Origin: Adonisia turfae CCMR0081
GTDB lineage: Bacteria > Cyanobacteriota > Cyanobacteriia > Phormidesmidales > Phormidesmidaceae
Assembly: GCF_011009555.1 (NCBI RefSeq)
Contig: NZ_QXHD01000004.1
Coordinates: 4,829,240 to 4,893,239, forward strand
Reading direction: 5' to 3'
Length of the DNA stretch: 64,000 bases
Shown: positions 1 through 8,825 of the stretch, piece after piece
Position numbering within the stretch: the first letter of the stretch is position 1
Layout: each line of letters opens with the position of its first letter
Program-made: the position numbers and the translations under genes
The notes under the pieces: generated by a model
What the model was told of the DNA's origin: nothing
What the model saw: the letters and a program-made list of their open reading frames with translations, nothing else
Databases searched by the model: none

Positions 1-2
1 CT

Positions 3-146
3 AAGCTCAAAAGTATTCTCAGAACACTAGGACCGAGAACTTACCCTGACTTAGCAAATGCAATTGAGACAGCCTTTTCTCAAGTCTCTCTTGACGATAT
101 TCGAGGCTGGTTCACTCATTGCTGCTACTGTACCTCAGAAGACTGA
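3..146 (+). mobile_element. IS630-family transposase, C-terminal end (cut by window edge)
   Basis: The frame is open from the first bases to a TGA at 144-146 and encodes 47 residues ending in WFTHCCYCTSED. A Trp-Phe-x-His-Cys-x-Tyr-Cys ending is typical of IS630/Tc1-mariner-type DDE transposases in cyanobacteria. The N-terminal part and catalytic residues lie outside the window, so it cannot be told whether the element is intact. No terminal inverted repeat could be assigned in the 60 bases after the stop. The element sits at the distal end of a polysaccharide locus, a common place for IS elements. Confidence 0.7.
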
Positions 147-206
147 AAAATGCTGTAAGTATAAGAAGCATATTTCACATGAAACAAACAACATAAAAAT
201 ATTTCA

Positions 207-1061
207 TCACTTTTGCTTGAGCAATACACCAAGATGAGAAGTCCTCAAATCATTCTCATCAATAAAGTCAATTGCTGGAGCTAAATTTTCTGGAAGGGGC
301 ATATCACGTTTCCAAGCATGAATTACTTCTACAGAATGATATACAGAAAGCATTTTGATCCATTGACTAGCTCGGAATCTATTCCCTCGCTCAAGTTGTA
401 ACTGCTTTGGATAATTAGAGAAAGCCAAAAAATCAAATGGAGCATTGGCTAAATCTGCGTGATCTTCTAAATGGATAAAATGAAATTGAGTAGGAATAAC
501 TGATAGGTTATGTACTAATAACTCAATATCTTCACATGGTATATGTTCAAGAACACTGAGGGAATAAGCAAAATCGACATCATTAAAGTTTAGTTGATTG
601 GTCAAATCAACAGGTGCACTATACACAATGCCTAAGTGTTCTAAATGTTCTGAAGACCAAGTTGAAATAGATCTAAGAAATTCAATCTTTTTTCGCAAGA
701 CCTCATGATCTGCATAGGGAGCTAAAATATCTCTTATTAAGGCAGCATCTGCGTAGCCAATAGATATTTTAAGGGCTGCCAAATCAGCTAGTGGGAAATA
801 ATCAGTTGCGTAAATCTTTTTAGCTCCTAAAAGGTAAGCTAAAATTGCATGAGATAGAACCCAGCCTGATCCTATTTCTAAACAGACGGAATCTTTAAAG
901 AGATTACCAGTGTAGTGCATCATGTAAGCAAATTGAGCTGCACACAAATCTAACCTTTTAGGTCCCTTTGCCCACCATTTTGCTTTTGAACGTGATGATT
1001 TATAAAAAGAAAAGAGCCCAGGGTAATTGGCCTTTAAATAGGTTTTGAAGCTTTTCAACAT
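207..1061 (-). CDS. Class I SAM-dependent methyltransferase of the polysaccharide locus
   Basis: This protein of 284 aa has a Rossmann-type SAM site: motif I is LEIGSGW at residues 61-67, followed by an acidic strand end (YATDYF). A later segment, AYSLSVLEHIP near residue 165, matches the post-motif region of small-molecule methyltransferases. It probably methylates a sugar or an end group of the glycan, because it is the last gene of a minus-strand run of sugar and glycosyltransferase genes. The acceptor cannot be deduced. The start is ATG. The gene is AT-rich like its neighbours up to about 5.9 kb. The family call is firm, the substrate unknown. Confidence 0.7.
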   Translation of the reverse strand: MLKSFKTYLKANYPGLFSFYKSSRSKAKWWAKGPKRLDLCAAQFAYMMHYTGNLFKDSVCLEIGSGWVLSHAILAYLLGAKKIYATDYFPLADLAALKISIGYADAALIRDILAPYADHEVLRKKIEFLRSISTWSSEHLEHLGIVYSAPVDLTNQLNFNDVDFAYSLSVLEHIPCEDIELLVHNLSVIPTQFHFIHLEDHADLANAPFDFLAFSNYPKQLQLERGNRFRASQWIKMLSVYHSVEVIHAWKRDMPLPENLAPAIDFIDENDLRTSHLGVLLKQK

Positions 1062-1137
1062 AATCCCTACTCTCTAAGTTCAGCCTTTTATGACATTTTT
1101 TATGATAGATATAAACTCATCTAGCATTTGATGATGG

Positions 1138-2316
1138 CTACTTCCATCGAGCTAATTCCGCATTTAAGTAGTCATACACTGGCGTTAGTTTAATTGGCCA
1201 ATTGAAATATTTACATGCGTAATTGCGCATGTAAAAGGCCACATTGTTTTCGTTAGACAAATCTAAAATAAAGCTGACTATCTGTTTAATATCCAGTGGG
1301 CTTTCATCTGCTTCTAATTGCAAACAATACTGAAAATTTTCTGGAAAGTCTGGATCAACATGGCTAAAAATAAAAGGAATCCCACGAGCGCAATACTCCC
1401 TGTTCTTAAGAGGAGACATAACTGCTAAGCCTTTGCGGTGTCCCCCTAAAACGCCTAAAGCAAGATGACAGCCTACAAAAAGAGTATCTAGCTCTTTCCC
1501 CTGCTTAGGTCCATGAAAGATAACAGCATGACTGACATGCTCTTGTTCAACTAAAGTGAGCAGTGTTCTTAAATAAGCTCCTTGAGCACCAACAATATGA
1601 AATATTACTTTGTACCTAGGGCTACTAGATTCTCGATAATATGCACCAAGACCTTTAATTAAACGATCATAACCATGCCATGGACTGACATTTGCAACAC
1701 CAATGATGTTGATAGTCTCTAATAAAACTGGCAGATTAGAAATGGGTTGATAATCTTGAGGATTTATACCGTTATCAATAGAAATAGTATTGATACCAAA
1801 TATAGACTTTTCATAGTTGATGGCTATGATGCGATCTATAAAATATCTAAGATAGCGACGAGTAATTTTATCTAATAAGAAAACAGTCTTTTGTTTCCTA
1901 GTTAGAGAGCCACAATATTCTTTATCGTAGGGATAGGTTGGAAATTCACTTAAGATAAGAAGTTTAGGAAAATGTTTTCGGATTCTATCGAGAAAATATA
2001 GGTATAAAGGCTCTGAGCGTGGATATCTTAGATATAAAAAATCAGGGTTCGTATCTAAAATGTGATGGATGGCTGCCCTTAGTAAACTCCATCGCCTAAT
2101 CAACAAGTTATTATGCTGCTGTTTTAGTGTCTTTAACTCATGAAGCTCTTCTGTATCCCTTGGACAGTGCATGAATACAACCTGAGAGTGGTAGTTAAAA
2201 CATAGCAAATCCATGTCACATCCTAACTGGCTAAAGCCCTTAACTTGCCCAAAAATTTTAGGCAAATAGCCTATTGAGATTTGAGGATCAATATTAGTTA
2301 CGTATAGGCCTCTCAT
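1138..2316 (-). CDS. GT4-like (GT-B fold) glycosyltransferase
   Basis: The protein is about 392 aa and resembles family 4 glycosyltransferases. It has an N-terminal Rossmann-like start (LYVTNIDPQ) and a C-terminal nucleotide-sugar domain beginning IIGVANVSPWHGYDRL near residue 205. An IVGAQG strand and a late region LKNREYCARGIPFIFS stand where the acidic donor-binding motif usually lies. ATG at 2316 was preferred over the TTG nine bases upstream; neither has a clear ribosome binding site. It probably adds one sugar to the lipid-linked repeat unit at the cytoplasmic membrane. Donor and acceptor are unknown. It lies between a methyltransferase and the flippase gene, and all read leftward. Confidence 0.7.
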   Translation of the reverse strand: MRGLYVTNIDPQISIGYLPKIFGQVKGFSQLGCDMDLLCFNYHSQVVFMHCPRDTEELHELKTLKQQHNNLLIRRWSLLRAAIHHILDTNPDFLYLRYPRSEPLYLYFLDRIRKHFPKLLILSEFPTYPYDKEYCGSLTRKQKTVFLLDKITRRYLRYFIDRIIAINYEKSIFGINTISIDNGINPQDYQPISNLPVLLETINIIGVANVSPWHGYDRLIKGLGAYYRESSSPRYKVIFHIVGAQGAYLRTLLTLVEQEHVSHAVIFHGPKQGKELDTLFVGCHLALGVLGGHRKGLAVMSPLKNREYCARGIPFIFSHVDPDFPENFQYCLQLEADESPLDIKQIVSFILDLSNENNVAFYMRNYACKYFNWPIKLTPVYDYLNAELARWK

Positions 2317-2442
2317 AGCACACAAGTTTGCAAGAAAATTGTACAGCTTCTACATGCTTAGTTAGAGATATAACGATTCTATGTGAACGTATTATCTAAT
2401 CTTGAAGATAAACTCAAATAACAAGCAAATTATTTTTTAGAG

Positions 2443-3861
2443 TCAGGAGTCAACAAATCTTTGTATTTCGTCAACACTAACTAGCTTTATTGATAATAGA
2501 AAAAGAGCATAAAAGAGAATAGTGAAAGACTTCAAAAATATGTTTAAGCCTATCTCAAAATTTATCAAATAACCTAGAAAACAACCTATAGATATTGAAA
2601 TGGTACTAACACCAATGAGATTCCAATTATAGGGAATATAGTAAAAGCGTTGGCTGAGTATTATATATGCACAGAAAACAAACAGTGTTCCTAGCAAAGT
2701 AGCAACAGCAGCACCAACAAAACCAAATTTAGGGATAAAAAGCCAGTTAAGCAGCGTATTTAATATAGCTCCTAAAAAATTAATCCAGAAAATAAAGTGG
2801 TTTTTTTTTGCGAGTGATATGCCAGGAGCAAAAATATACATGCCTGAAAACAGTACCGATGGTACAAGAAAAAGTATAATTTTTGAGGCAGGATAATATT
2901 GAGGGCTTGTTACTATCCAAAGTATCTCTTGAGAAAAAATAGAGATAGACAACCAAAGAAGTAGTGAGATTGCGACAAACAAACGAAATATAAATGCTAG
3001 TTTTTGAGAAGTACTCTCGTCAGTGTAGTGCGAATAAATTAGCGGAGTTAATGCCCGTTGAAAGCCAATTGTGATAAGGCTAACTGCACTAGCTAAACGA
3101 AAACCAAAGCTATATAAACCAACTTCATTTAAAGATAGAAAGTGATTCAGCATCATTCGATCAATGTAGGTACTTACAAAGATAGAAAGACCTGCAGGAA
3201 CAAGTGGTATTGAGAATCGCAACATCTCTCTCAATCGCTCAAAATTCATATGAAAGCTTATGCTTTTTCTTAAAATACTAATGCCGTAAACGTACCCTAA
3301 TAAGTGAGCTAGTAGCATGCTTATTAGGACACCTAGAAGATGTAATTTAAGAAAATAACCGAATATTATTGACCCTACAGAGATTAGTAAACTTACCAAC
3401 GTACTTAAAATGGCATATTGCTTACTACGAAATTCCCAGCGCAATTGACTTTGAAGAAAGTATACTAAACCATTGAAGTAAATATAAATAAGTCCAAGCC
3501 TAACTATTAATACACTACCATTAGCTTGAAAAAAACTAGTTAATATACTCTGCGAGAAATATAATCCAATGATTAAAAAGAATGTATAGCAAACAGTGGA
3601 AAACCAAAAAGCAGAAGCGACGTATATATTCTGTTTACTAGTATCTTTCTCATCAGAATAAAACCTTGCAAGCCCTTGATTAATCTCTAACGAGATGGTC
3701 AGATTTACTAAATTTCCAAGCACCAGGACTAAATCTAACATCCCATAGTCTGTAGTAGATAAGATACGGGTGTAAATGGGGAGCATGAAAAATGCCATTC
3801 CACGACTCAATATCGTGGGTAATGTATAAATAAAAATTTCAGAAAAGAGCTTTCTATTCAC
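2443..3861 (-). CDS. Wzx-type polysaccharide flippase (MOP superfamily)
   Basis: This 472-aa protein is almost entirely hydrophobic, with about 12-14 predicted membrane segments. It opens with the family-typical segment LPTILSRGMAFFMLPIYTRIL (residues 14-34), seen in O-antigen and capsule flippases. Such proteins move undecaprenyl-linked repeat units across the cytoplasmic membrane before polymerisation. The start is GTG (codon read at 3861-3859). It begins 11 bases after the neighbouring glycosyltransferase stop, so the two are likely co-transcribed. Codon use is strongly AT-rich compared with genes to the right of 9 kb, consistent with acquisition of this part of the locus. No Wzy polymerase is recognisable nearby. 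Confidence 0.85.
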   Translation of the reverse strand: MNRKLFSEIFIYTLPTILSRGMAFFMLPIYTRILSTTDYGMLDLVLVLGNLVNLTISLEINQGLARFYSDEKDTSKQNIYVASAFWFSTVCYTFFLIIGLYFSQSILTSFFQANGSVLIVRLGLIYIYFNGLVYFLQSQLRWEFRSKQYAILSTLVSLLISVGSIIFGYFLKLHLLGVLISMLLAHLLGYVYGISILRKSISFHMNFERLREMLRFSIPLVPAGLSIFVSTYIDRMMLNHFLSLNEVGLYSFGFRLASAVSLITIGFQRALTPLIYSHYTDESTSQKLAFIFRLFVAISLLLWLSISIFSQEILWIVTSPQYYPASKIILFLVPSVLFSGMYIFAPGISLAKKNHFIFWINFLGAILNTLLNWLFIPKFGFVGAAVATLLGTLFVFCAYIILSQRFYYIPYNWNLIGVSTISISIGCFLGYLINFEIGLNIFLKSFTILFYALFLLSIKLVSVDEIQRFVDS

Positions 3862-3871
3862 AATTAATTTG

Positions 3872-5194
3872 TCATTTAGAAATACAAAAATCTATAAATG
3901 CCTTTTCCAAAGATGGTTTGTCTTTTAGCTGGAGAACATCTTTACCCTCTTGAAGTAGTTGAGGTAGCACTTTCAAAAGTTTTTTTTCTGAAACACCACA
4001 GCCCTGTAGATAATTTATTTGACAAGGAATTGCCCACCAATTTCTCGGAAAGTCACCGTTAATTAGTTGTAAATATCTATCGGCAGTTTTTTGAAGAGAC
4101 CAATTTTCTTTAACAAAGATTTGCGCTTTGTTTCCTAGATCTTGGCGATACGGTATGTCAACAATCAACTTTTCAATGGATTCTTCTAGCTGAGCAGGGT
4201 GACAGAGATGGCTGGGGGGGAAAATATTATTAGGGATCAGCTTTTTTAGAAATGGCCAACCATACCCTCCAACCACTGAAGGCTTAGCAAACCAAGCAGC
4301 CTCTGTGGCGAAACCTGGTAATGGAAAATCACTATAGGCTTGATCAACAACAAAATCGCACAGGCGTAGCTCTTTCAATACAGTGGTATTAGGTTTGCCA
4401 ATTAGCTCAATAAACTCAATTGGATAACCCTTATCTTTAAGGGATGCTATAGCATTTCTAATGAGTGATGTTCCTTTAACAGCAGGATTAGAAGGGCAGT
4501 GTAAGATCCGAATATTCTTTATTAAAGCGTTATTATTTATATTGCTTGCTGATTGGCTTTTGAAGGTTAGACCTAGATGAAAGATATTTATAAAGGGCTT
4601 TTCAAGAAAATGAGATGTTAGAGGTGCTCCCACTACAATATCCGCATATTTCTCTATTTTTGAACAACGTATTTTAATGATTTTTGTAGCTCTTTTTATA
4701 GTGTGTAAATCGCCTTTTGTGATTGGATCATTCAAGCTCTCTAGTGGGCCTCCATTGATGTATGGAGGTCGAGCTTCTGAACCGTGAGCGATATTGCAAA
4801 TCAGCCTCTTGTTAAGGAGTTTGAGAATTGGGAGGTCAAAACCTTTTGGTAAAAAAGAAGAGCCAAATCCTAAAATAAATACCTCATGTTTTGGTAATGC
4901 CCATAGAAATAAAACTACTCTTGTCAGACTGGTAAGGAATTCAAGAAGCTTCTTTCTTACAAGATGATTGATAGATTTGCTTGTACTGAGTTGCTTTAAT
5001 GCCAATGCTTTTAATAAAGCATCATAGATTCTGATGATAAATGGATTACTGCTGTGTTGACCTTCATACTCAAAGACATGACCAGAGGCCCCTGCTACTG
5101 TAACTAGATGTCCTTGTTCTCTAAGGGCAAAAGCTAGGTTGCCATAGTAACCTGCAATTTCAACTACGCCTATAAAAATACGAAAACTCTTCAT
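3872..5194 (-). CDS. Probable glycosyltransferase, GT-B-like
   Basis: The protein is 440 aa. The N-terminus (FRIFIGVVEIAGYYGNLAFALREQGHLV) looks like the acceptor-domain start of GT-B enzymes: a beta strand, then a helix that would contact a sugar acceptor. The middle contains ILHCPSNPAVKGTSLIRNAI (about residue 230), like the donor-domain strand of GT4 enzymes. The stretch DFVVDQAYSDFPLPGFATEAAWFAKPSVVGG is the best match to the donor-binding end. I do not recognise a subfamily. Its position directly upstream of the flippase supports a role in repeat-unit assembly. The ATG start is followed by 248 bp of non-coding DNA upstream. Confidence 0.55.
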   Translation of the reverse strand: MKSFRIFIGVVEIAGYYGNLAFALREQGHLVTVAGASGHVFEYEGQHSSNPFIIRIYDALLKALALKQLSTSKSINHLVRKKLLEFLTSLTRVVLFLWALPKHEVFILGFGSSFLPKGFDLPILKLLNKRLICNIAHGSEARPPYINGGPLESLNDPITKGDLHTIKRATKIIKIRCSKIEKYADIVVGAPLTSHFLEKPFINIFHLGLTFKSQSASNINNNALIKNIRILHCPSNPAVKGTSLIRNAIASLKDKGYPIEFIELIGKPNTTVLKELRLCDFVVDQAYSDFPLPGFATEAAWFAKPSVVGGYGWPFLKKLIPNNIFPPSHLCHPAQLEESIEKLIVDIPYRQDLGNKAQIFVKENWSLQKTADRYLQLINGDFPRNWWAIPCQINYLQGCGVSEKKLLKVLPQLLQEGKDVLQLKDKPSLEKAFIDFCISK

Positions 5195-5273
5195 GCAGTT
5201 TTACTGGGTTATTGATAGCTTTAGAAATACACACATATAGTTTGTGTTTATCCCCTGAGTAGAGTCATAAAAG

Positions 5274-5397
5274 ACACTGTCTAGAGAGGATTAGCTGACT
5301 CCATAAAGACACTTCACGAACAGATGAGCTCAGCTATTAATGCTCATAGAACTTACATGCATTGTAATTTTTCTGATTAGCGGTTTTTAGACAGTGT
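5274..5397. repeat. Candidate MITE: 10-bp inverted ends 114 bp apart
   Basis: ACACTGTCTA at 5274-5283 is exactly complementary to TAGACAGTGT at 5388-5397, and similarity weakly continues a few bases outward. The spacer has no open frame and lies between two genes of the polysaccharide locus. This is the size and layout of a short non-autonomous transposable element, but no target duplication is evident and chance cannot be excluded. Confidence 0.3.
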
Positions 5398-5442
5398 TTA
5401 TATCTTTTGAGCCTTTAATTCAGAAGCAGTACTTGTAGCAAA

Positions 5443-5958
5443 TTAAACTACTTTTCCAATGATTTTGCAGGGTGTTCCTACTGCTTTAGAGTTTTCAATG
5501 ATATCTGTCAGTACAAGGCTATTAGCACCGACTATACACCTATTTCCGATTGAAGTACCTTTGGTTATCACCGTGTTTGGGCCGATGTAACAATTATTAC
5601 CAATTTTGGTTGGAGCGTAATCGTAAGATGTCGATTTACCAATAGCCCAATCCACTGAATCATGACTGTAAATCTGAACGCCTGCAGAAATAGAACAATT
5701 TGAGCCTATTGTTAGCCCTCCTGAACCATCCAGTACAACGAAAGGACCAATCCACGTATTTTGGCCAACGTGAACATCTCCAATCACGAGAACACTATCG
5801 TATACCGATGTACCTTCACCAAAATTCAAAAAACGGGCTTTTTCCCATCTGTCTACGACGTAATCGCCAAAAGGTAACGTGCGTTGATAATTGTTGCTTA
5901 TATCTTGACGACGAGAAAACAAAAAAATCTTAAGCTTCTCAAAAAAGGATTCAGTCAT
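5443..5958 (-). CDS. Left-handed beta-helix (hexapeptide) acyltransferase
   Basis: The 171-aa protein consists mainly of hexapeptide repeats of the [LIV]-G-x4 type from about residue 50 to 165 (IGDVHVGQNTWIGPFVVLDG, IGNNCYIGPNTVIT, IGNRCIVGANSLVL). It ends AVGTPCKIIGKV, the typical ending of maltose/galactoside O-acetyltransferase-like enzymes. A His in IYSHDSVDW is a plausible catalytic base. It probably transfers an acetyl or related acyl group to a sugar of the repeat unit. Its start codon overlaps the 3' end of the asnB-like gene by 4 bp (5955-5958), so the two are translationally coupled. Confidence 0.75.
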   Translation of the reverse strand: MTESFFEKLKIFLFSRRQDISNNYQRTLPFGDYVVDRWEKARFLNFGEGTSVYDSVLVIGDVHVGQNTWIGPFVVLDGSGGLTIGSNCSISAGVQIYSHDSVDWAIGKSTSYDYAPTKIGNNCYIGPNTVITKGTSIGNRCIVGANSLVLTDIIENSKAVGTPCKIIGKVV

Positions 5959-7832
5959 ACATATGTACCTAAGAATTCTTCTAGATTAAGTAGTGACCAA
6001 ATGAGTAATCGTCGATTCTGTTTGCCATTTAAATGTTCTTGAATAAGGTTTTGGATGGTGCTTTTATCCATCAAAGTGTAGATTTTGGCATTGCCATCTA
6101 ACAATGTTCGTTTAACAAATTCAATGCTATCTCCCTTGAACCAGCTAGCGTCAGGTGCAGAAAACCCTTGTTTTTCAGCCTTGGTAATTTCTCGAGGAAT
6201 ATAGTTTTTCATCACATCGCGCAAAATTTGTTTACCATCGCGAGTTTTCTGGAAGAACTTTTGAGGCTTATTGCCTGGTTCATTTTCATTAAACCGCACT
6301 ATCTCAGCTAAGTTATTGAGTTTTAAGCCAACTGGGCAGCGCATTGCAAACTCAACCAAGTCATTATCTAAAAATGGTACGCGATTTTCTAAACCATGGG
6401 CCATACTCAACTTGTCTTCTACAACTAAAAGGCCATGGAGAAAGGTTTTAGCTTCAAAATATAGGGAATGGTTAATGTAATTTTCTGGTCCCTCTAGGTG
6501 ATCTGGACGCTGTTGAAATACATCCCGGAAGAGGTCGCGAGGACAAACATGTTTAACATCATCCCAAATGGGGCTAAATACTTTCTTAAACTGTTTGTTA
6601 GGAATCAGGCGATGCCAGAACTGATAATATTTACCAATATAATTCTCAAAGTCATCGTTAACGACTGCACGATAATAGCGCCACGGATAGCCTCCAAATA
6701 ACTCATCTCCTCCTGCGCCACTCAAAACTACTTTGACAAACTTACTGGCTAACTGCGCTGCATAGTAGTTAGGGTAGCTTTGTCCGACTCGAGGCTCTTC
6801 CAGGTGCCAGGTCAATTTGGGTAATACCCGTTCCATATCTCCTGCTTTGAGCACCATTTCATAATGTTCTGTCTTGAAATGGTAGGACATTGCCTCAGCC
6901 TTAGTACGTTCATCAAAGGCTAATTCAATGCCTGATGCTGAGCTCAAGTCAAAGCCACAGGTAAAACTTTTGAGGTAAGGATAGGAGCGTGCTGCGATCG
7001 CACTTATCGATCCTGAATCAATTCCACCGCTGAGATAGCAACCCAACTCAACATCGCTCACCAACTGCCGATTCACCGCTTGCTGAAATAATCGATCTAA
7101 CTCTTCTCGATAGTCTTGTGTACTGATTTGTTCAGTAGGTTCGCAAAAGTGAAAATCCCAATACTGAGTTATCCGTAGGTCAGGGGAGTCCTGCCCCACA
7201 TTCAAGGTAGCGTAATGTCCTGCAGGTAGAAGTTTGACCCCATCCAATAGGGTACGGTCAGTAAAGAAATTTTGAAACGTAAAGTACTCTAGCAGAGCGG
7301 GCTTATCTAAACGGCGTTCAAAGTCTGGAATGGCTAGCATTGCTTTTTGCTCGGAGCCAAACATAAACAGATTGCCTTGCTGAGCATAGTAAAGCGGTTT
7401 AATGCCATAACGATCACGAGCTAGAAGCAGCGTTCGCGATTTGCGGTCCCATAGTGCCAGGGCAAACATACCATTGAAACGTTCAAATGCCCTGACCCCC
7501 CATTCTGCTAGAGCGTAGAGTACGACTTCACTGTCTGTTTTAGAGCGAAACCAATAGCCAATTGTCTCCAGCTCTGCTCTTAGCACTTGAAAATTGAAAA
7601 TTTCACCGTTGTAAGTGAGCACAAAGCGATGATCTGCCGACACCATTGGTTGATGCCCCGCAGGTGACAAGTCCAGGATAGCCAAACGGCGATGACCTAG
7701 ACCGATATTGCCCTCAATCCAATGCCCCTGACCATCAGGGCCACGATGGGCAATTGCATCGGTCATCCGTTTAAGCACTGGAGGCGCAACAGCCACATTA
7801 TTTAAGTAGACTAAGCCAGCAATGCCACACAT
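5955..7832 (-). CDS. asnB: AsnB-type glutamine-hydrolysing asparagine synthase / amidotransferase
   Basis: The 625-aa protein begins MCGIAG, giving the N-terminal Cys nucleophile of a class II glutamine amidotransferase (residues 1 to about 210). A PP-loop ATP site SGGIDSGS near residue 265 begins the synthetase half. The length fits the longer AsnB group found in surface-polysaccharide clusters. The family makes asparagine from aspartate. Within O-antigen loci, relatives such as WbpS of Pseudomonas are linked to conversion of uronic acid carboxylates into uronamides. Because this gene sits with a uronic-acid pathway, glycan amidation is a reasonable inference, but sequence alone cannot separate the two roles. 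It overlaps the upstream methyltransferase by 1 bp and the downstream acyltransferase by 4 bp. Confidence 0.85.
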   Translation of the reverse strand: MCGIAGLVYLNNVAVAPPVLKRMTDAIAHRGPDGQGHWIEGNIGLGHRRLAILDLSPAGHQPMVSADHRFVLTYNGEIFNFQVLRAELETIGYWFRSKTDSEVVLYALAEWGVRAFERFNGMFALALWDRKSRTLLLARDRYGIKPLYYAQQGNLFMFGSEQKAMLAIPDFERRLDKPALLEYFTFQNFFTDRTLLDGVKLLPAGHYATLNVGQDSPDLRITQYWDFHFCEPTEQISTQDYREELDRLFQQAVNRQLVSDVELGCYLSGGIDSGSISAIAARSYPYLKSFTCGFDLSSASGIELAFDERTKAEAMSYHFKTEHYEMVLKAGDMERVLPKLTWHLEEPRVGQSYPNYYAAQLASKFVKVVLSGAGGDELFGGYPWRYYRAVVNDDFENYIGKYYQFWHRLIPNKQFKKVFSPIWDDVKHVCPRDLFRDVFQQRPDHLEGPENYINHSLYFEAKTFLHGLLVVEDKLSMAHGLENRVPFLDNDLVEFAMRCPVGLKLNNLAEIVRFNENEPGNKPQKFFQKTRDGKQILRDVMKNYIPREITKAEKQGFSAPDASWFKGDSIEFVKRTLLDGNAKIYTLMDKSTIQNLIQEHLNGKQNRRLLIWSLLNLEEFLGTYV

Positions 7833-8803
7833 TAATTCTGTTTAACAAAACGACCACTATGGCAGGCTTCTTCACAATGTAAATATTCAGATTTGAACCC
7901 TGTCTCTTCTAACATATCTAAAAATTCTTGCTGAGAATATCTCCAGGCATTACTTGGCGAATACCAATCAAAGTTGCAATTTATGCTTGTTTCCAAACCT
8001 AAGTTTTCATTCCAAAAGCATTTAATAAAGTTCCAGTAGAAAAAACGTTGTAAATTCTGCTTACCGCCCTTAATGCCCAGGGCTGGAATATCTGGAACAT
8101 CAATTGTGATATTGAGGTCGGTCAGAGTTTTCCCTAATTGAGTCAGTTGTTTGCTCAATTCCCAAATTTGTTCATTATCAAGCTGTTTGGAATATTCTCT
8201 AAAGTATTCATCCAGTAGTTCTCGTGGTAGAGCTTTTTTTTTATATACATAGGTGTTCAGATAAACATCTTGAGAAGAGATGCGATGAAACTCTTTCAAC
8301 GTTTTAGGAGGAGAGTCTGTATGGTGTAAAACCTGATCACAATTTATGAAATCAAATAAGCCATCCTTGAAATGTGTGTTTGCAATATCTCCTTTGACAA
8401 AAATCATGTTGGGCTGTCCTTGATATCGTTCATGTGCTTGGAAGATGGAATCAGAATAATCCATAGCTACAACTATGGCCTCTGGATTCATCTTGGCAAA
8501 CCATGCAGCCTTATAGCCTAATCCGCATCCCGCATCTAGAATCACACGACGCTTTGAAATCCATCGCTGCAAATGTTGCTCATCTTCGAAGCCATATAGT
8601 GTCATGTACCATTCGAACTGATGTAGTTTCCATGTGGCACTATCAGTGTCTTGTTGGTGAGTATTAGTCCACTTTTCCGAGAATGCATTATTCGTTTGCG
8701 CCTGGTTCTCAGACAGTTGATGATCTACAGAGGATACATAGACACCATTTAGAGTAGAGATAGAGTTTGGATTGTGAAAGAGAGAAGCATGTTCTAGATG
8801 CAT
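7832..8803 (-). CDS. Class I SAM-dependent methyltransferase
   Basis: The 323-aa protein has motif I LDAGCGLGY at residues 89-97, the acidic end of strand 2 at AMDYS, motif II-like VKGDIANTHF, and DFINCDQVLHHTDSP at motif III. This is the methyltransf_11/25 pattern. The C-terminus (WRYSQQEFLDMLEETGF) is typical of sugar or lipid methyltransferases. The acceptor is unknown; a sugar nucleotide or glycan is likely from context. Its stop overlaps the asnB ATG by 1 bp. Two methyltransferase genes at different points of this locus suggest more than one methylation on the polymer. Confidence 0.7.
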   Translation of the reverse strand: MHLEHASLFHNPNSISTLNGVYVSSVDHQLSENQAQTNNAFSEKWTNTHQQDTDSATWKLHQFEWYMTLYGFEDEQHLQRWISKRRVILDAGCGLGYKAAWFAKMNPEAIVVAMDYSDSIFQAHERYQGQPNMIFVKGDIANTHFKDGLFDFINCDQVLHHTDSPPKTLKEFHRISSQDVYLNTYVYKKKALPRELLDEYFREYSKQLDNEQIWELSKQLTQLGKTLTDLNITIDVPDIPALGIKGGKQNLQRFFYWNFIKCFWNENLGLETSINCNFDWYSPSNAWRYSQQEFLDMLEETGFKSEYLHCEEACHSGRFVKQN

Positions 8804-8825
8804 AAGTCTATAAATGTGGCTGAGT

